DNA of 64,000 nt from Acetobacterium bakii (GCF_001263355.1 NZ_LGYO01000011.1:62001-126000); one strand, 5' to 3'. Shown: positions 9,014 through 17,951, counted from the stretch's first letter. Program-made: numbers and translations. Notes: generated from the sequence alone by a model not told the origin.

Positions 9014-9799
9014 ATGCTTAGCTTCGATATTTCAAACCAATATAAGGGTTCGGGGGTTTCTCAAGGTCTTGATCGGGGGCTACTTGTGTATGACGACGAC
9101 ATTTTGCTGGTGGAGGAAGGCATGGGACTGGGGGCTTGCTCATTTCAAATTGGCGGATACACCCATTTCACATCAATAAAAAGCATTTCCAAAGCCGGCG
9201 ATTCTTTCCGGGTGGTGTGCAAAATTGATAAAAAACTGGTCTGGAAAGCACTGGGTGTGAAATCCAAGTCGTTGACACGAAGTATGGAATTTATAACCAC
9301 AAATGTATATATGAAGCAAGAAAAAAGGCAAAAAAGACTTCTGGAATTAGGGGATGTTTTGCGGAGGATTTTTAATGTGGAAGCAAGTTTTGTGGATGTG
9401 CCAGCCCAGGGGGAAGTTGAAATTACCTATGAGATCAGGGACAATGCGATTTTTGTGAATTTAAACTGTGAAACAAAAGAAACCGGAAGCAGGATTTTTG
9501 TGATGAATGAACTGGGGGGAAGCATCTTTAATCGGGGAATTATCGATGGAAAAATCGCCGCACCGCCGACCGGATGGGAAAAATTAAAGGGTGCATGCGA
9601 ATTATATAGTTATGTTCATGGGTTGACATTCACGTGTGTGCAAGAAAATATCCCGGAAAATGTGACCAGCAAACTCTATTGGGGAAGGGAGCGAACCGCC
9701 AATAATTATTGTTGGGCCGGATTTGAAAGTGAGATTATCTGTAACTCAAACAAATTCAACAATTACAGATACTCAATAAGGTTCAGAGAGGTGGCATAA
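9014..9799 (+). CDS. unrecognised protein paired with a radical SAM enzyme
   Basis: A 261-residue soluble protein of unknown function. The start at 9014 is chosen because AAGGAGG lies seven bases upstream; an ATG at 8972 in frame has no such site. The sequence alternates short hydrophobic and polar stretches, suggesting a beta-rich fold, with a conserved-looking C-terminal part containing YSYVHGLTF, LYWGRE and NYCWAGFESEI. No signal peptide, membrane helix or metal motif is obvious. The stop overlaps the start of the radical SAM gene (TAATG), so the two products are coupled and probably act together, perhaps with this protein holding a hydrophobic substrate (speculation). Confidence 0.8.
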   Translation: MLSFDISNQYKGSGVSQGLDRGLLVYDDDILLVEEGMGLGACSFQIGGYTHFTSIKSISKAGDSFRVVCKIDKKLVWKALGVKSKSLTRSMEFITTNVYMKQEKRQKRLLELGDVLRRIFNVEASFVDVPAQGEVEITYEIRDNAIFVNLNCETKETGSRIFVMNELGGSIFNRGIIDGKIAAPPTGWEKLKGACELYSYVHGLTFTCVQENIPENVTSKLYWGRERTANNYCWAGFESEIICNSNKFNNYRYSIRFREVA

Positions 9800-11112
9800 T
9801 GAAAAAGAAAAGGGTTTTACTGATATATCCATATTTTTACACCGGGGTCATAAAAGATCAGCTTTTCCCCCCTCTTGGCATCAGTATGCTTTCCGCTAGC
9901 CTAAAGCAAAAGGGCATCGAAACAATGAAACTTGATTGTACCTTTTTAACAATGGCGGCGGCGATTGAAAAAGCTAAAGCGTATAAACCTGACATTACCG
10001 GTATCTATATCATGACTACTCTTGAAAAAAATGCCATAGGATTATTGAAAAAGCTGAAAAAATGCAATCCGGGCAGTCTTTATATTGCGGGAGGCCCATT
10101 GGCAACACTTTATCCCCAAAAATTTGCCGAGCATTTTGATTGTGTGTTCAAAGGAGAGGCGGCGATCAGCTTTCCTGATTTTTGTGATGATTATTTAAAG
10201 GTTAACTCCGGGGTTGAGTTTTTAATAACCAGCGAAGGATCAAAATATCCCGGAATATACAGTCTAAAAGCAGCCACCATTGACTCCCCGGTGATGCATC
10301 TTACAAAGAAAGAAATTGACTGCTGTCCCATCCCGGACCGGCAGGATTTTGATCATGAAAGATATCAGTGCCAGAGCTTCAAATACTCTGGAAAAAAAAC
10401 AGCAACCATTATGATGACCTACGGCTGTCCGTTTTCCTGTGATTTCTGTTCAAAACCGATATTTGGCAATGAGGTCAGATTCAGATGTTTAGAAAAAATA
10501 TTTGAAGAAATCAGGGATATCACTTCCTACGGCTATGACTCCCTTTGGATTGCCGATGATTTGTTCACCTGGGATCTGCAATTTCTGGAAAAATTTTGCG
10601 AAAGATGCATCAAAGAAGACCTGGGAATTTCCTGGAGTTGTCTGTCAAGGGTTGACAGTTTAACCGATGAAATTGCCCGGATCATGAAAAAAGCTGGGTG
10701 TACCAAGGTTTACCTGGGCATAGAATCTGGAAATGATGTGATTTTAAAGCTGATGAATAAGAAAATTGATACCGCTACAGTGAGACGAGGCGTAGCCGTG
10801 CTAAAGCGTAATGGTATAAATTGTACCGGATTCTTTATTGTGGGATATCCCGGAGAAACTGTTGAAACAATTGAAGAGACATTTGCGTTTGCCCTATCAT
10901 TGGAAATTGAAGAAATTTCGTTTAATGTCCCTTATCCCCTGCCGGGATCAAAACTGTATGAACGGGTTTCCGGGATAAAAGATGATGATTGGACCATTGA
11001 AAATGAGACCCGCTTTTTATATAAAAGCGAATTTAATGAACAATGGTTACAGGAACGAATTCAGGAAATACAATTACTGAATAGTGGTAAATATCGGCGC
11101 AGTTTAATGTGA
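9799..11112 (+). CDS. cobalamin-binding-type radical SAM enzyme
   Basis: A 437-residue class-B-like radical SAM protein. Residues 1-140 form a cobalamin-binding-like Rossmann domain (PPLGISMLSA, then AGGPLATLYP and FKGEA), without the DxHxxG histidine, as in BchE/HpnP-like members. The radical SAM domain has the cluster motif CPFSCDFC near residue 213 (CxxxCxxC), followed by YLGIESGND and FFIVGYPGET. Enzymes of this group methylate unactivated carbons or remodel lipids and cofactors; the substrate here is unknown. The start codon overlaps the upstream stop. Confidence 0.9.
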   Translation: MKKKRVLLIYPYFYTGVIKDQLFPPLGISMLSASLKQKGIETMKLDCTFLTMAAAIEKAKAYKPDITGIYIMTTLEKNAIGLLKKLKKCNPGSLYIAGGPLATLYPQKFAEHFDCVFKGEAAISFPDFCDDYLKVNSGVEFLITSEGSKYPGIYSLKAATIDSPVMHLTKKEIDCCPIPDRQDFDHERYQCQSFKYSGKKTATIMMTYGCPFSCDFCSKPIFGNEVRFRCLEKIFEEIRDITSYGYDSLWIADDLFTWDLQFLEKFCERCIKEDLGISWSCLSRVDSLTDEIARIMKKAGCTKVYLGIESGNDVILKLMNKKIDTATVRRGVAVLKRNGINCTGFFIVGYPGETVETIEETFAFALSLEIEEISFNVPYPLPGSKLYERVSGIKDDDWTIENETRFLYKSEFNEQWLQERIQEIQLLNSGKYRRSLM

Positions 11113-11166
11113 TTTTGGGAAGCAATTGGGTAATTAGCTAACATACCACAAAGGAGGATTTGTATT

Positions 11167-12303
11167 ATGAAATACCAAATCACAAAAGAATTTCCACATC
11201 CGATTATGGACAAAGGAAAAAGTCCGGTGGTCTCAATTTATATCGACACCAATATTAAAAAACCGGATCGACTTGAGAACGCTATTAATTTCAAAAATCT
11301 CGTAAAGGAAGTAAAAGAATCTTTAAAAGATAAAACCTATCGAGGATTTAAGGATCTCTTCACTTTGTTTGATGAGCTGGAAAGAGATGCTCTATTTTGG
11401 GCAGGTGTCACCGAGGGCATGGCGATTCTGGGGGATGAGGAAGAATGTGTTGTATATAAGCTGCCCATAAGCGTTGGCAACCGAGCCATTGTTGCAGATA
11501 ACTTTTATTTGAAACCACTGCTTAAAAATTATCAGTCAAGTGGATTATATCACGTCCTTGGTCTCAATCGGGAAAGGATTTCGCTTTTCGAAGCAGATCG
11601 CGATGGGATACATCAGATAGAATTGGATGAAAAAGACTCAACCTTAGAAGGGGTTTTAGGCGATGAAAAAACATCACCTCATCTGATCGCAGCCAGTATG
11701 GGCGGTGATCAATTCAGATATCACGGCCAGGGCGGCGCAAAGGCCGAGAAAAAAGTTGATCAGGAAAAATTTTTTAAATACATCAGTGGCTTTATTCAGG
11801 AGCAGTATTCAAATCCTTACAAAATTCCATTGATCCTGGTTGGTTTGGATCAACATCAGGGGGAATTTCGAAAAATATCAAAAAATCCTTACATGATTGC
11901 AGAAAGTATTAAAGGCGATATTGAATCGATGGACGAAAAAATGCTTTATGAAAAGGTTCAGGAAGTCATGAAGATTATTTTCAAACAACAGATGGACGAA
12001 CGAACCGAACGGTTTTTTGAGGCTCATGCCAGGGACCTTGCTTCAGATGATGTTGTTCAGATCGCCCGGGCCATTACTGAAGATCGGGTTGCCGAACTTT
12101 ATCTGGAAGAAAATAAGGTTCATCCCGGTCAATATGACCCAAATCTGGGAAGTATTACTGAGGGCGATCTTGAGGAACCCAATATCGGGGATATTTATGA
12201 CAGTATGGCTGAAGCGGTTCTTAGCCGCGGCGGTGAAGTTTTAATCCTGGAACGGGAAGATATGCCAACCGAAAGCGATATAGCGGGAATATACCGTTAC
12301 TAA
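11167..12303 (+). CDS. eRF1/Pelota-like protein (baeRF family), candidate ribosome hibernation factor
   Basis: A 378-residue protein of the bacterial archaeo-eukaryotic release-factor-like group. Visible order: N-terminal domain with PVVSIYIDTN (about residues 18-28), central Rossmann-like domain with HVLGLNRERISLFEAD (about 130-145), and a C-terminal L7Ae-like domain that ends in GGEVLILEREDMP...AGIYRY. That ending is typical of the family. Members related to Balon bind the vacant ribosomal A site during stress; others are uncharacterised. The start follows AAAGGAGGA. It lies 54 bases after the radical SAM gene and may share its transcript. Subfamily assignment is from memory. Confidence 0.72.
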   Translation: MKYQITKEFPHPIMDKGKSPVVSIYIDTNIKKPDRLENAINFKNLVKEVKESLKDKTYRGFKDLFTLFDELERDALFWAGVTEGMAILGDEEECVVYKLPISVGNRAIVADNFYLKPLLKNYQSSGLYHVLGLNRERISLFEADRDGIHQIELDEKDSTLEGVLGDEKTSPHLIAASMGGDQFRYHGQGGAKAEKKVDQEKFFKYISGFIQEQYSNPYKIPLILVGLDQHQGEFRKISKNPYMIAESIKGDIESMDEKMLYEKVQEVMKIIFKQQMDERTERFFEAHARDLASDDVVQIARAITEDRVAELYLEENKVHPGQYDPNLGSITEGDLEEPNIGDIYDSMAEAVLSRGGEVLILEREDMPTESDIAGIYRY

Positions 12304-12340
12304 AAACGTGAAAACCTTAGTTTGATTATAAATGACACCA

Positions 12341-12384
12341 AAGGATTAGCTCCGAGCTTGAACGGGAGCTAATCCTTATTATTT
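12341..12384 (+). terminator. intrinsic terminator after the baeRF gene
   Basis: Stem AAGGATTAGCTCC (12341-12353) with GGGAGCTAATCCTT (12364-12377), then ATTATTTT. Confidence 0.8.
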
Positions 12385-12473
12385 TGTGAATGCTGAAATT
12401 TTCTTTGTATTATGTGATTCAAACAGATATAATCAGAGGAGCTAAATATCGATTTGCAGTGAAAGGAATCGCC

Positions 12474-13424
12474 ATGAGAAATGAATTTAAGAATGATATC
12501 GAAGAGTTGGTTGAAAGTATTTCCGAAAGTTATAACCTGGAGTACTATATTGTTCCGCGCGAGTTAGGTTCGCTGCCAAACAGAGATGTGATTATTGAAA
12601 TATTAACAACATTGAGACGGCTTATTTTTCCAAGTTATTTTGGCAAGAACAGTTTCCGAAAGGAAGTTCAGGAATTTCATATTGGGGAACTATTGATTAA
12701 TGTGACCGAAAAAATAAGTAAACAGATCACCCTGGCATTAAAACATCAGGCCCGTATATTGGAAAATTTTAATGAAGATGATTTTATCTTAAAAGCGGAT
12801 CAATTAGGCTATGAATTTATCAGTAAAATTCCGCAAATCAGGGAATACATTGCAACGGATGTTCAGGCGGCCTTTGACGGCGATCCGGCAGCAGAGAGCA
12901 AGGATGAAATTATTTTTTCTTACCCGGGACTACTGGCAATCAGCATTCATCGATTGGCCCATGAGCTATATGAACTGGCAGTACCTCTGATCCCCCGAAT
13001 TATGAGCGAATACGCCCACAGTATTACCGGAATTGATATTCACCCCGGCGCATGTATTGGGAAATACTTCTTTATTGACCATGGGACCGGGGTTGTTATC
13101 GGGGAAACTGCTATTATCGGACAACACGTAAAAATATATCAGGGTGTGACCCTGGGGGCTTTATCCACCCGCGGCGGCCAGAAGCTCAGAGGCGTCAGGC
13201 GCCATCCCTGTCTAGAAGATGATGTTACCGTTTATTCCGGAGCATCTATTTTAGGCGGTGAGACAGTGGTCGGCAAAGGTGTTGTCATCGGCAGTAATGT
13301 ATTCATTACAAACTCTGTTCAGGCGGGAACCAAGGTAAGCATTAAAAATCCTGAACTGCTTTTTTCCGAGGGTGGACCAAAAGAACAACAAAAAGAAGAA
13401 ATTGGTTTTGACTGGGTTATCTGA
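12474..13424 (+). CDS. serine O-acetyltransferase (EpsC type)
   Basis: Transfers acetyl from acetyl-CoA to L-serine, the first step of cysteine synthesis. The 316-residue product has the long alpha-helical N-terminus of the EpsC subgroup and a C-terminal left-handed beta-helix built of hexapeptide repeats: IDIHPGACIGKYFFIDHGTG, VVIGETAIIG, IYQGVTLGA, then VTVYSGASILGG and VVIGSNVFIT. The His in DHGTG and the GVTLG loop are active-site features of serine acetyltransferases. Start 12474 is preferred because GAAAGGA precedes it; the frame is open upstream to 12390. No cysK neighbour is present. Confidence 0.9.
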   Translation: MRNEFKNDIEELVESISESYNLEYYIVPRELGSLPNRDVIIEILTTLRRLIFPSYFGKNSFRKEVQEFHIGELLINVTEKISKQITLALKHQARILENFNEDDFILKADQLGYEFISKIPQIREYIATDVQAAFDGDPAAESKDEIIFSYPGLLAISIHRLAHELYELAVPLIPRIMSEYAHSITGIDIHPGACIGKYFFIDHGTGVVIGETAIIGQHVKIYQGVTLGALSTRGGQKLRGVRRHPCLEDDVTVYSGASILGGETVVGKGVVIGSNVFITNSVQAGTKVSIKNPELLFSEGGPKEQQKEEIGFDWVI

Positions 13425-13434
13425 CAGGTGAAAA

Positions 13435-14340
13435 ATGCAGATTAATCGATTATTTGAAATGGTCTATATTTTGCTGGATAAGAAGAAAATCACCGCCCGT
13501 GAGCTTTCTGAGTACTTTGAAGTGTCCCAGCGAACCATTTATCGTGATGTTGATATTCTGAGTCAGGCCGGTATACCTCTCTATACCACCAAAGGAAAAG
13601 GTGGGGGAATCAGTGTTTTACCGGATTTCGTTTTAAATAAATCCATTCTGTCAGATAATGAACAAAATGAAATCATCGCCGCGCTGCAAAGCTTAAATGC
13701 ACTGAGTGGATCGCCCCTTGACCCCATACTGAACAAGATGGGGATGCTGTTCAACAAAAATAACATAAATTGGATTGATGTCGATTTTTCCCATTGGGGC
13801 AGTGATGAAAAAGAACGGGAAAAATTCAAACTCATCAAAAATGGGATATTGGACAAAAAAGTATTGGGCTTCGATTATTACAGTTCTTATGGAGAAAAAT
13901 CAACCCGGTTCATTGAACCGCTCAAGCTTTTATTTAAAGGTCAGAGCTGGTATCTTTATGGGTATTGCCGTTTGAAATGCGACTGTCGGATTTTTAAAAT
14001 AACCCGGATCCGAAACTTGACCGGCACCGATGAACATTTTCAACGGGAAATACCGGAAAATATCTGGAAAGAAACCGACGGCGGATATACTGACAAGATG
14101 ATAACCCTGGTATTGAAGTTTGATACATCGATGGCATATCGTCTGTTTGATGAATTTTTGACGGAAGAGATCACAATAAATTCGGATAAAAGCTATACGG
14201 TTAAAACCGTCCGACCTGAAAGTGAATGGATCTATGGCTATATTATGTCCTTTGGAGAATACGTGGAGGTTTTAGAACCTTCGTCCATTAAGCAGGAAAT
14301 GTTAGCAAAACATGAAAAAGCAATAAAAAATTATTTATAA
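13435..14340 (+). CDS. YafY-type HTH/WYL transcriptional regulator
   Basis: A 301-residue regulator. Residues 1-60 form a winged helix-turn-helix (HTH_11; ARELSEYFEVSQRTIYRDVDIL). A WYL domain at about residues 140-220 (GQSWYLYGYCRL) probably senses a ligand, and a WCX-like C-terminal part follows. It starts 10 bases after the serine acetyltransferase gene and is followed by a GyrI-like gene, a common pairing for this family. Confidence 0.88.
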   Translation: MQINRLFEMVYILLDKKKITARELSEYFEVSQRTIYRDVDILSQAGIPLYTTKGKGGGISVLPDFVLNKSILSDNEQNEIIAALQSLNALSGSPLDPILNKMGMLFNKNNINWIDVDFSHWGSDEKEREKFKLIKNGILDKKVLGFDYYSSYGEKSTRFIEPLKLLFKGQSWYLYGYCRLKCDCRIFKITRIRNLTGTDEHFQREIPENIWKETDGGYTDKMITLVLKFDTSMAYRLFDEFLTEEITINSDKSYTVKTVRPESEWIYGYIMSFGEYVEVLEPSSIKQEMLAKHEKAIKNYL

Positions 14341-14406
14341 TATGACATGATGATGTCAGTTGAAGCGTGCTACACTGAGTTTATTAAATGAAATGAGGTG
14401 TGCAAG

Positions 14407-14865
14407 ATGAATTATGAAGTTGTCGAATTAAAGGAAAAAAAGGTTGTGGGATTAACAGCCCGAACAGGGAATAATGATGTCAATATGACTCAGGTCATCG
14501 GGACTTTATGGCAGCGTTTTTACGGGGATGGCATCTACCATGCAATTGCCGGCAAGAAAAACAATTGTGCTATCGGATTGTATTCAAATTATAAAGATGG
14601 TGTGAATGATCGCTATGATGTAACAGTTTGCTGTGAAGTGAATGATGTTCAGGAATTAAAGGATGGCATGGTCGCCCAGACAATAAACCCCGGGAAATAT
14701 GCGAAGTTTGTTGTTCATGGAAACATGCAAACCGCAGTAATGGATTTTTGGACAAAGCTTTGGGTTATGGATATAAACCGAAGCTTTGACTGTGATTTTG
14801 AAGAATATCAAGGTGATGGTGATATGGAGAATTCTGAAATACACATGTATATTTCAATTGCCTAA
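14407..14865 (+). CDS. GyrI-like/AraC effector-binding domain protein
   Basis: A stand-alone 152-residue effector-binding domain (two SHS2-like beta-alpha repeats): YEVVELKEKKVVGLTART at the start, then GIYHAIAG, YDVTVCCEV, and the closing PGKYAKFVVHG. These domains bind small amphipathic compounds or, in GyrI, shield gyrase. The start at 14407 follows GAGGTG. It sits 66 bases behind the WYL regulator and may modulate the same response (inference). Confidence 0.82.
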   Translation: MNYEVVELKEKKVVGLTARTGNNDVNMTQVIGTLWQRFYGDGIYHAIAGKKNNCAIGLYSNYKDGVNDRYDVTVCCEVNDVQELKDGMVAQTINPGKYAKFVVHGNMQTAVMDFWTKLWVMDINRSFDCDFEEYQGDGDMENSEIHMYISIA

Positions 14866-14873
14866 TTAATGGG

Positions 14874-14921
14874 AGCGTGAGAATAATTTTATGAAAATCG
14901 AATTGTTCTCACGCTTTTCTT
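14874..14921 (+). terminator. intrinsic terminator after the GyrI-like gene
   Basis: Stem AGCGTGAGAA (14874-14883) with TTCTCACGCT (14906-14915), then TTTCTT. Confidence 0.8.
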
Positions 14922-14987
14922 AAAAAAGTTAAATTGGAAAACTGTGCTGAGTTATTCGTTCAAAGCAATATAAACAAGCCTGGAAAT

Positions 14988-15728
14988 TTATTTAACCTCG
15001 ATGTCAGCATCCGGATCAAAGGGGTTTGTTCGAACAGCGTAGGAGTATAGAAACGGATAGGTTTTTCGTAAATGGTTCATGTAGAGCAGCCATTCATAGA
15101 ACAACAATTTATATACCCGTTCAATATCCAAAACCAGGTGGGCGCGGTCATTGGCATTTAATTGTGAAACATCTTTTCGACTTGATAATTCCTGTTCCAC
15201 GTGAAACAATGCCAAAATTAAATCGGTAAAGGATTCATGCTCAAGTAAAATCGGGTTTTCAAGGATTTTCAAAAGAAAATCCCGGTTTGAGGAAAGAAAT
15301 TCTTTAATATCAGTGAGGCTGTGTTCAGAAAGGTCTAAATTATAATCGGAATTTTTAATGATCCTGATGGAATTTTTGTAATCTTTACTATTCCAGGTGG
15401 GGCGAATTAATAGTGCCGGTTTCAGTTTTACAAGGTTCTTATCATTTTGGGCGAATAGTTTCATCAGATCCACACCGATTTCGGAAAAAAATACACTCAG
15501 TACCATATTGATCTTTTTGAGTTTTTCCTGCTTATCGCGATCATCAATCACTTTATGAAAAATGAGTGCAACCAGCAACACGTCTACCGGCAGAAAAGCA
15601 AGATCTCCCAGTAAATAGATAAATATGTGGTGCGCATCTCCAAAAATAAAAAAATGAAGGGTGTACATTATTGCGGACAAGGCAATAAAGGCAATGGCAA
15701 TGAGAATGCCTTTTGAATGCTTTTTCAT
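14988..15728 (-). CDS. two-helix membrane protein of unknown function
   Basis: A 246-residue protein. Two N-terminal membrane helices (about residues 8-30 and 35-58) are followed by a charged, helical cytoplasmic domain ending in PFDPDADIEVK. I do not recognise catalytic motifs. AAGGAGCC upstream supports the start. It faces the GyrI-like gene and diverges from the thioredoxin genes, with a single-gene transcript likely. Proteins with this two-helix plus soluble-tail layout occur widely in anaerobes; the role is unknown. Confidence 0.75.
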   Translation of the reverse strand: MKKHSKGILIAIAFIALSAIMYTLHFFIFGDAHHIFIYLLGDLAFLPVDVLLVALIFHKVIDDRDKQEKLKKINMVLSVFFSEIGVDLMKLFAQNDKNLVKLKPALLIRPTWNSKDYKNSIRIIKNSDYNLDLSEHSLTDIKEFLSSNRDFLLKILENPILLEHESFTDLILALFHVEQELSSRKDVSQLNANDRAHLVLDIERVYKLLFYEWLLYMNHLRKTYPFLYSYAVRTNPFDPDADIEVK

Positions 15729-15928
15729 GTTTGGCTCCTTTTTTAAATAGTACAGCTAATTTATATTGGTTCCTGTTCATTATAGCCGATCAAAGAATAT
15801 TATTCCAGTGAAATACCATGCATTCAAAAAAAGTCTGGATTTATGTGATTAAGTCACAGTTTGTATTGTTCTATTCAACTATAATGAAACTATAAAATAA
15901 ATTCTAATAATTTAAGGAGAAAAATATA

Positions 15929-16240
15929 ATGAGTGTAATCACAATCACAAAAGAAAATTATGAAGCAGAAGTTATGAAATCAGATATGCCGGTATTATTG
16001 GATTTTTGGGCACCCTGGTGTGGCCCATGTAAAACTGTATCACCCATTGTGGATGAAATCGCAGAAGAAATTACCTACGCCAAGGTTGGTAAGGTGAATG
16101 TTGATGAACAGCCGGAATTGGCAGCCCAATTCAAAGTCAGAGGGATTCCAACCCTTGCAGTGGTAAAAGATGGCAAGGTGGTAAAATCTTCAGCCGGAGC
16201 AAGACCAAAGGCAGACATTCTGGAAATGCTTAAAGGTTAA
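15929..16240 (+). CDS. trxA: thioredoxin
   Basis: A 103-residue thioredoxin fold protein, cytoplasmic disulfide reductant. The active site is the classical WCGPC (about residues 31-35), with the cis-proline block GIPTL near residue 75. AAGGAGA precedes the start. It has its own terminator at 16286-16326. A diverged paralogue follows 215 bases downstream. Confidence 0.94.
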   Translation: MSVITITKENYEAEVMKSDMPVLLDFWAPWCGPCKTVSPIVDEIAEEITYAKVGKVNVDEQPELAAQFKVRGIPTLAVVKDGKVVKSSAGARPKADILEMLKG

Positions 16241-16285
16241 TAAAAATAGAGGCAGGCTCATTTGGGTCTTGTTGCAGACGATGAT

Positions 16286-16326
16286 AAAAGGGCGTGTTTC
16301 TAAAAGAAACATGCCCTTTTTGTTTA
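16286..16326 (+). terminator. intrinsic terminator after trxA
   Basis: Stem AAAAGGGCGTGTTTC (16286-16300) with GAAACATGCCCTTTT (16306-16320), one G-T pair, then TTGTTTATTT. Confidence 0.85.
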
Positions 16327-16455
16327 TTTAACACAAAATAGGTTTAACGATTTTAAAATGAGGGTATGATAAGAATGTTTGATAAATTGAAATCACACCG
16401 CGAAACGCACATCACTTTCGCAATCACCTAAAAATGAGTTAAGGAGAAAAATAAC

Positions 16456-16767
16456 ATGAGTGTACTAACAATCACAAAAGAAAATTTCGAAGCAGAAATT
16501 ATGAAATCAGACAAACCGGTAATACTGGATTTTTGGGCACCATGGTGCGATCACTGCAAAAGGTTATCCCCGATAATCGATGAAATTGGCGACGAACTCA
16601 CAGACGCCAAGGTTGGGAAAGTCAATGTGGAAGAACAACAGGACTTGGCCGTTCAATTTAAGGTGCGAGGGATTCCAACCCTGCTTGCAATTAGCGACGG
16701 TAAGGTAATGAAGACTTTAGTGGGTGAACGATCAAAAGCAGAAATCATAGAAATGGTAAAGGTTTAA
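16456..16767 (+). CDS. thioredoxin paralogue with CDHC active site
   Basis: A 103-residue protein nearly co-linear with the upstream thioredoxin, with the same MSV(I/L)TITKENxEAE start and the same GIPTL cis-proline loop. The redox motif is WCDHC instead of WCGPC. In thioredoxin-fold proteins the two residues between the cysteines set the redox potential, and a CPHC motif makes DsbA oxidising, so Asp-His probably changes the redox role. AAGGAGA precedes the start. It looks like a tandem duplication followed by divergence. Confidence 0.9.
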   Translation: MSVLTITKENFEAEIMKSDKPVILDFWAPWCDHCKRLSPIIDEIGDELTDAKVGKVNVEEQQDLAVQFKVRGIPTLLAISDGKVMKTLVGERSKAEIIEMVKV

Positions 16768-16819
16768 ACAAAAATTTTACAAACCCAGAGTTGTATAATT
16801 TAGAATGCAGATAAAAAAA

Positions 16820-16927
16820 GTGAGTCCCGGGGACAATCGTAACATCAGTTGTCGGCATCATGACGAACAGGTGTTACTTGTACGATCATGCAGCCGACAA
16901 CGATTTGTCATTGTCCCCGGGTTTTTT
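16820..16927. repeat. palindromic element, copy A
   Basis: Nested inverted repeat. The outer stem CCCGGGGACAAT/ATTGTCCCCGGG encloses a middle stem GTTGTCGGC/GCCGACAAC and an inner hairpin with ACGAACAGG...CTTGTACG. It lies in the gap between the second thioredoxin and the Crp gene. A T-run follows the 3' arm on the plus strand, so this copy could act as a terminator for the thioredoxin gene. Confidence 0.9.
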
Positions 16928-16956
16928 GGCATATTAAGTGCCGGCAAAACAGCAAC

Positions 16957-17077
16957 GTGAGTCCTGGGGACAATCGTAACATCAGTTGTCGGCATCATGG
17001 CGAACAGGCAGCGCCTGTACGATCATGCAGCCGACAACGATTTACCATTGTCCCCAGGACGGTTTAGTCAGCAAACC
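16957..17077. repeat. palindromic element, copy B
   Basis: Tandem neighbour of copy A in the same orientation. It has the outer stem CCTGGGGACAAT/ATTGTCCCCAGG, the middle stem GTTGTCGGC/GCCGACAAC and the inner GCGAACAGGC/GCCTGTACG hairpin. The small trailing palindrome GGTTT...AAACC (17061-17077) recurs in copies C and D. Confidence 0.92.
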
Positions 17078-17107
17078 TGAAGGTGCAACCCCAGGGCGGC
17101 ACCATTT

Positions 17108-17785
17108 TTATTCGATCAATTCATGGAGCCGCTTTTTATCCAGTACTTTAACTTCGCCCCGGGATAAAGCTACGAAACCTTCTTTTTCAAAATATTTTAA
17201 CATCCGGGAGACAACTTCACGGGCGGAACCCACATATTTTGCAATTTGTTCATGGGTGAGGGGGATGGTCACCGAGCTGATCCGGGATATTTCGTCCAGT
17301 AAAAAAAGGGCAAGGCGTTTATCAAAACTCATAAAGAGAATTTGCTGCATAGCCCACATCACATCAGAAAAACTGTCAATGGTGGTTTTATAGGAAAAAT
17401 TTTCAGCGTAAATGTTCTGACTGCAGATTTCCTGAAAAACAGTTGAGTTAAGAAGTAATACGTCACTGTCAGCTTCGGCATCAATATGGACATCAAAGGT
17501 AATGTTTTGTAAAATACAGGAGGCAGATAAAATACAGACATCAGCCGGTCCCAGACGATAAAGTGTTATCTCACGACCATCTTCAGATAATATATAAGTT
17601 CGCAGTTCACCGCGTTTTATCAGCAAAACCCCAACACAGTCATTATCACCGCTATGGATGTTTTCTCCGGCTTTGTAATTCACAGTCATAATATTTCCTA
17701 AAATCAGTGATTTCTGCTGGGCGGTTAATTTATCCCAAAATGTAAAAATTGATTCAATAAACGCGTTATCTTTTTCATTCACCAT
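17108..17785 (-). CDS. Crp/Fnr family transcriptional regulator
   Basis: A 225-residue regulator with an N-terminal cyclic-nucleotide-binding-like beta-barrel (about residues 20-130, GVLLIKRGELR) and a C-terminal winged helix (ThrHEQIAKYVGSAREVVSRMLKYFE type recognition helix, about 170-195). It lacks the N-terminal four-cysteine cluster of Fnr, so it does not look like an oxygen sensor of that kind; the effector is unknown. Minus-strand single gene. The palindromic elements A and B lie just past its 3' end. Confidence 0.9.
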   Translation of the reverse strand: MVNEKDNAFIESIFTFWDKLTAQQKSLILGNIMTVNYKAGENIHSGDNDCVGVLLIKRGELRTYILSEDGREITLYRLGPADVCILSASCILQNITFDVHIDAEADSDVLLLNSTVFQEICSQNIYAENFSYKTTIDSFSDVMWAMQQILFMSFDKRLALFLLDEISRISSVTIPLTHEQIAKYVGSAREVVSRMLKYFEKEGFVALSRGEVKVLDKKRLHELIE

Positions 17786-17951
17786 ATTTTTGAACCTCGC
17801 TTTTAGAATTGTTCTTTAGTATACCATAATACCGCTTGATTCAACCATAATCAAGAGGGTATAAATAGAATAAATTGTTTAACATGATTTTCAAAAAATA
17901 ACCGAAAAACGTGATATAATTGAGCTTTGTTTAATTGAAAGGGGACTTCTC

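Noticed and set aside
12390-12473. Upstream extension of the serine acetyltransferase gene to 12390
   Set aside because: The extra 28 residues overlap the leader, and the ATG at 12474 has a good ribosome site and the expected family start.
16986-17393. A 135-residue plus-strand ORF across element B and the 3' part of the Crp gene
   Set aside because: It reads through the palindrome and antisense to a well-supported gene; no motifs or ribosome site.
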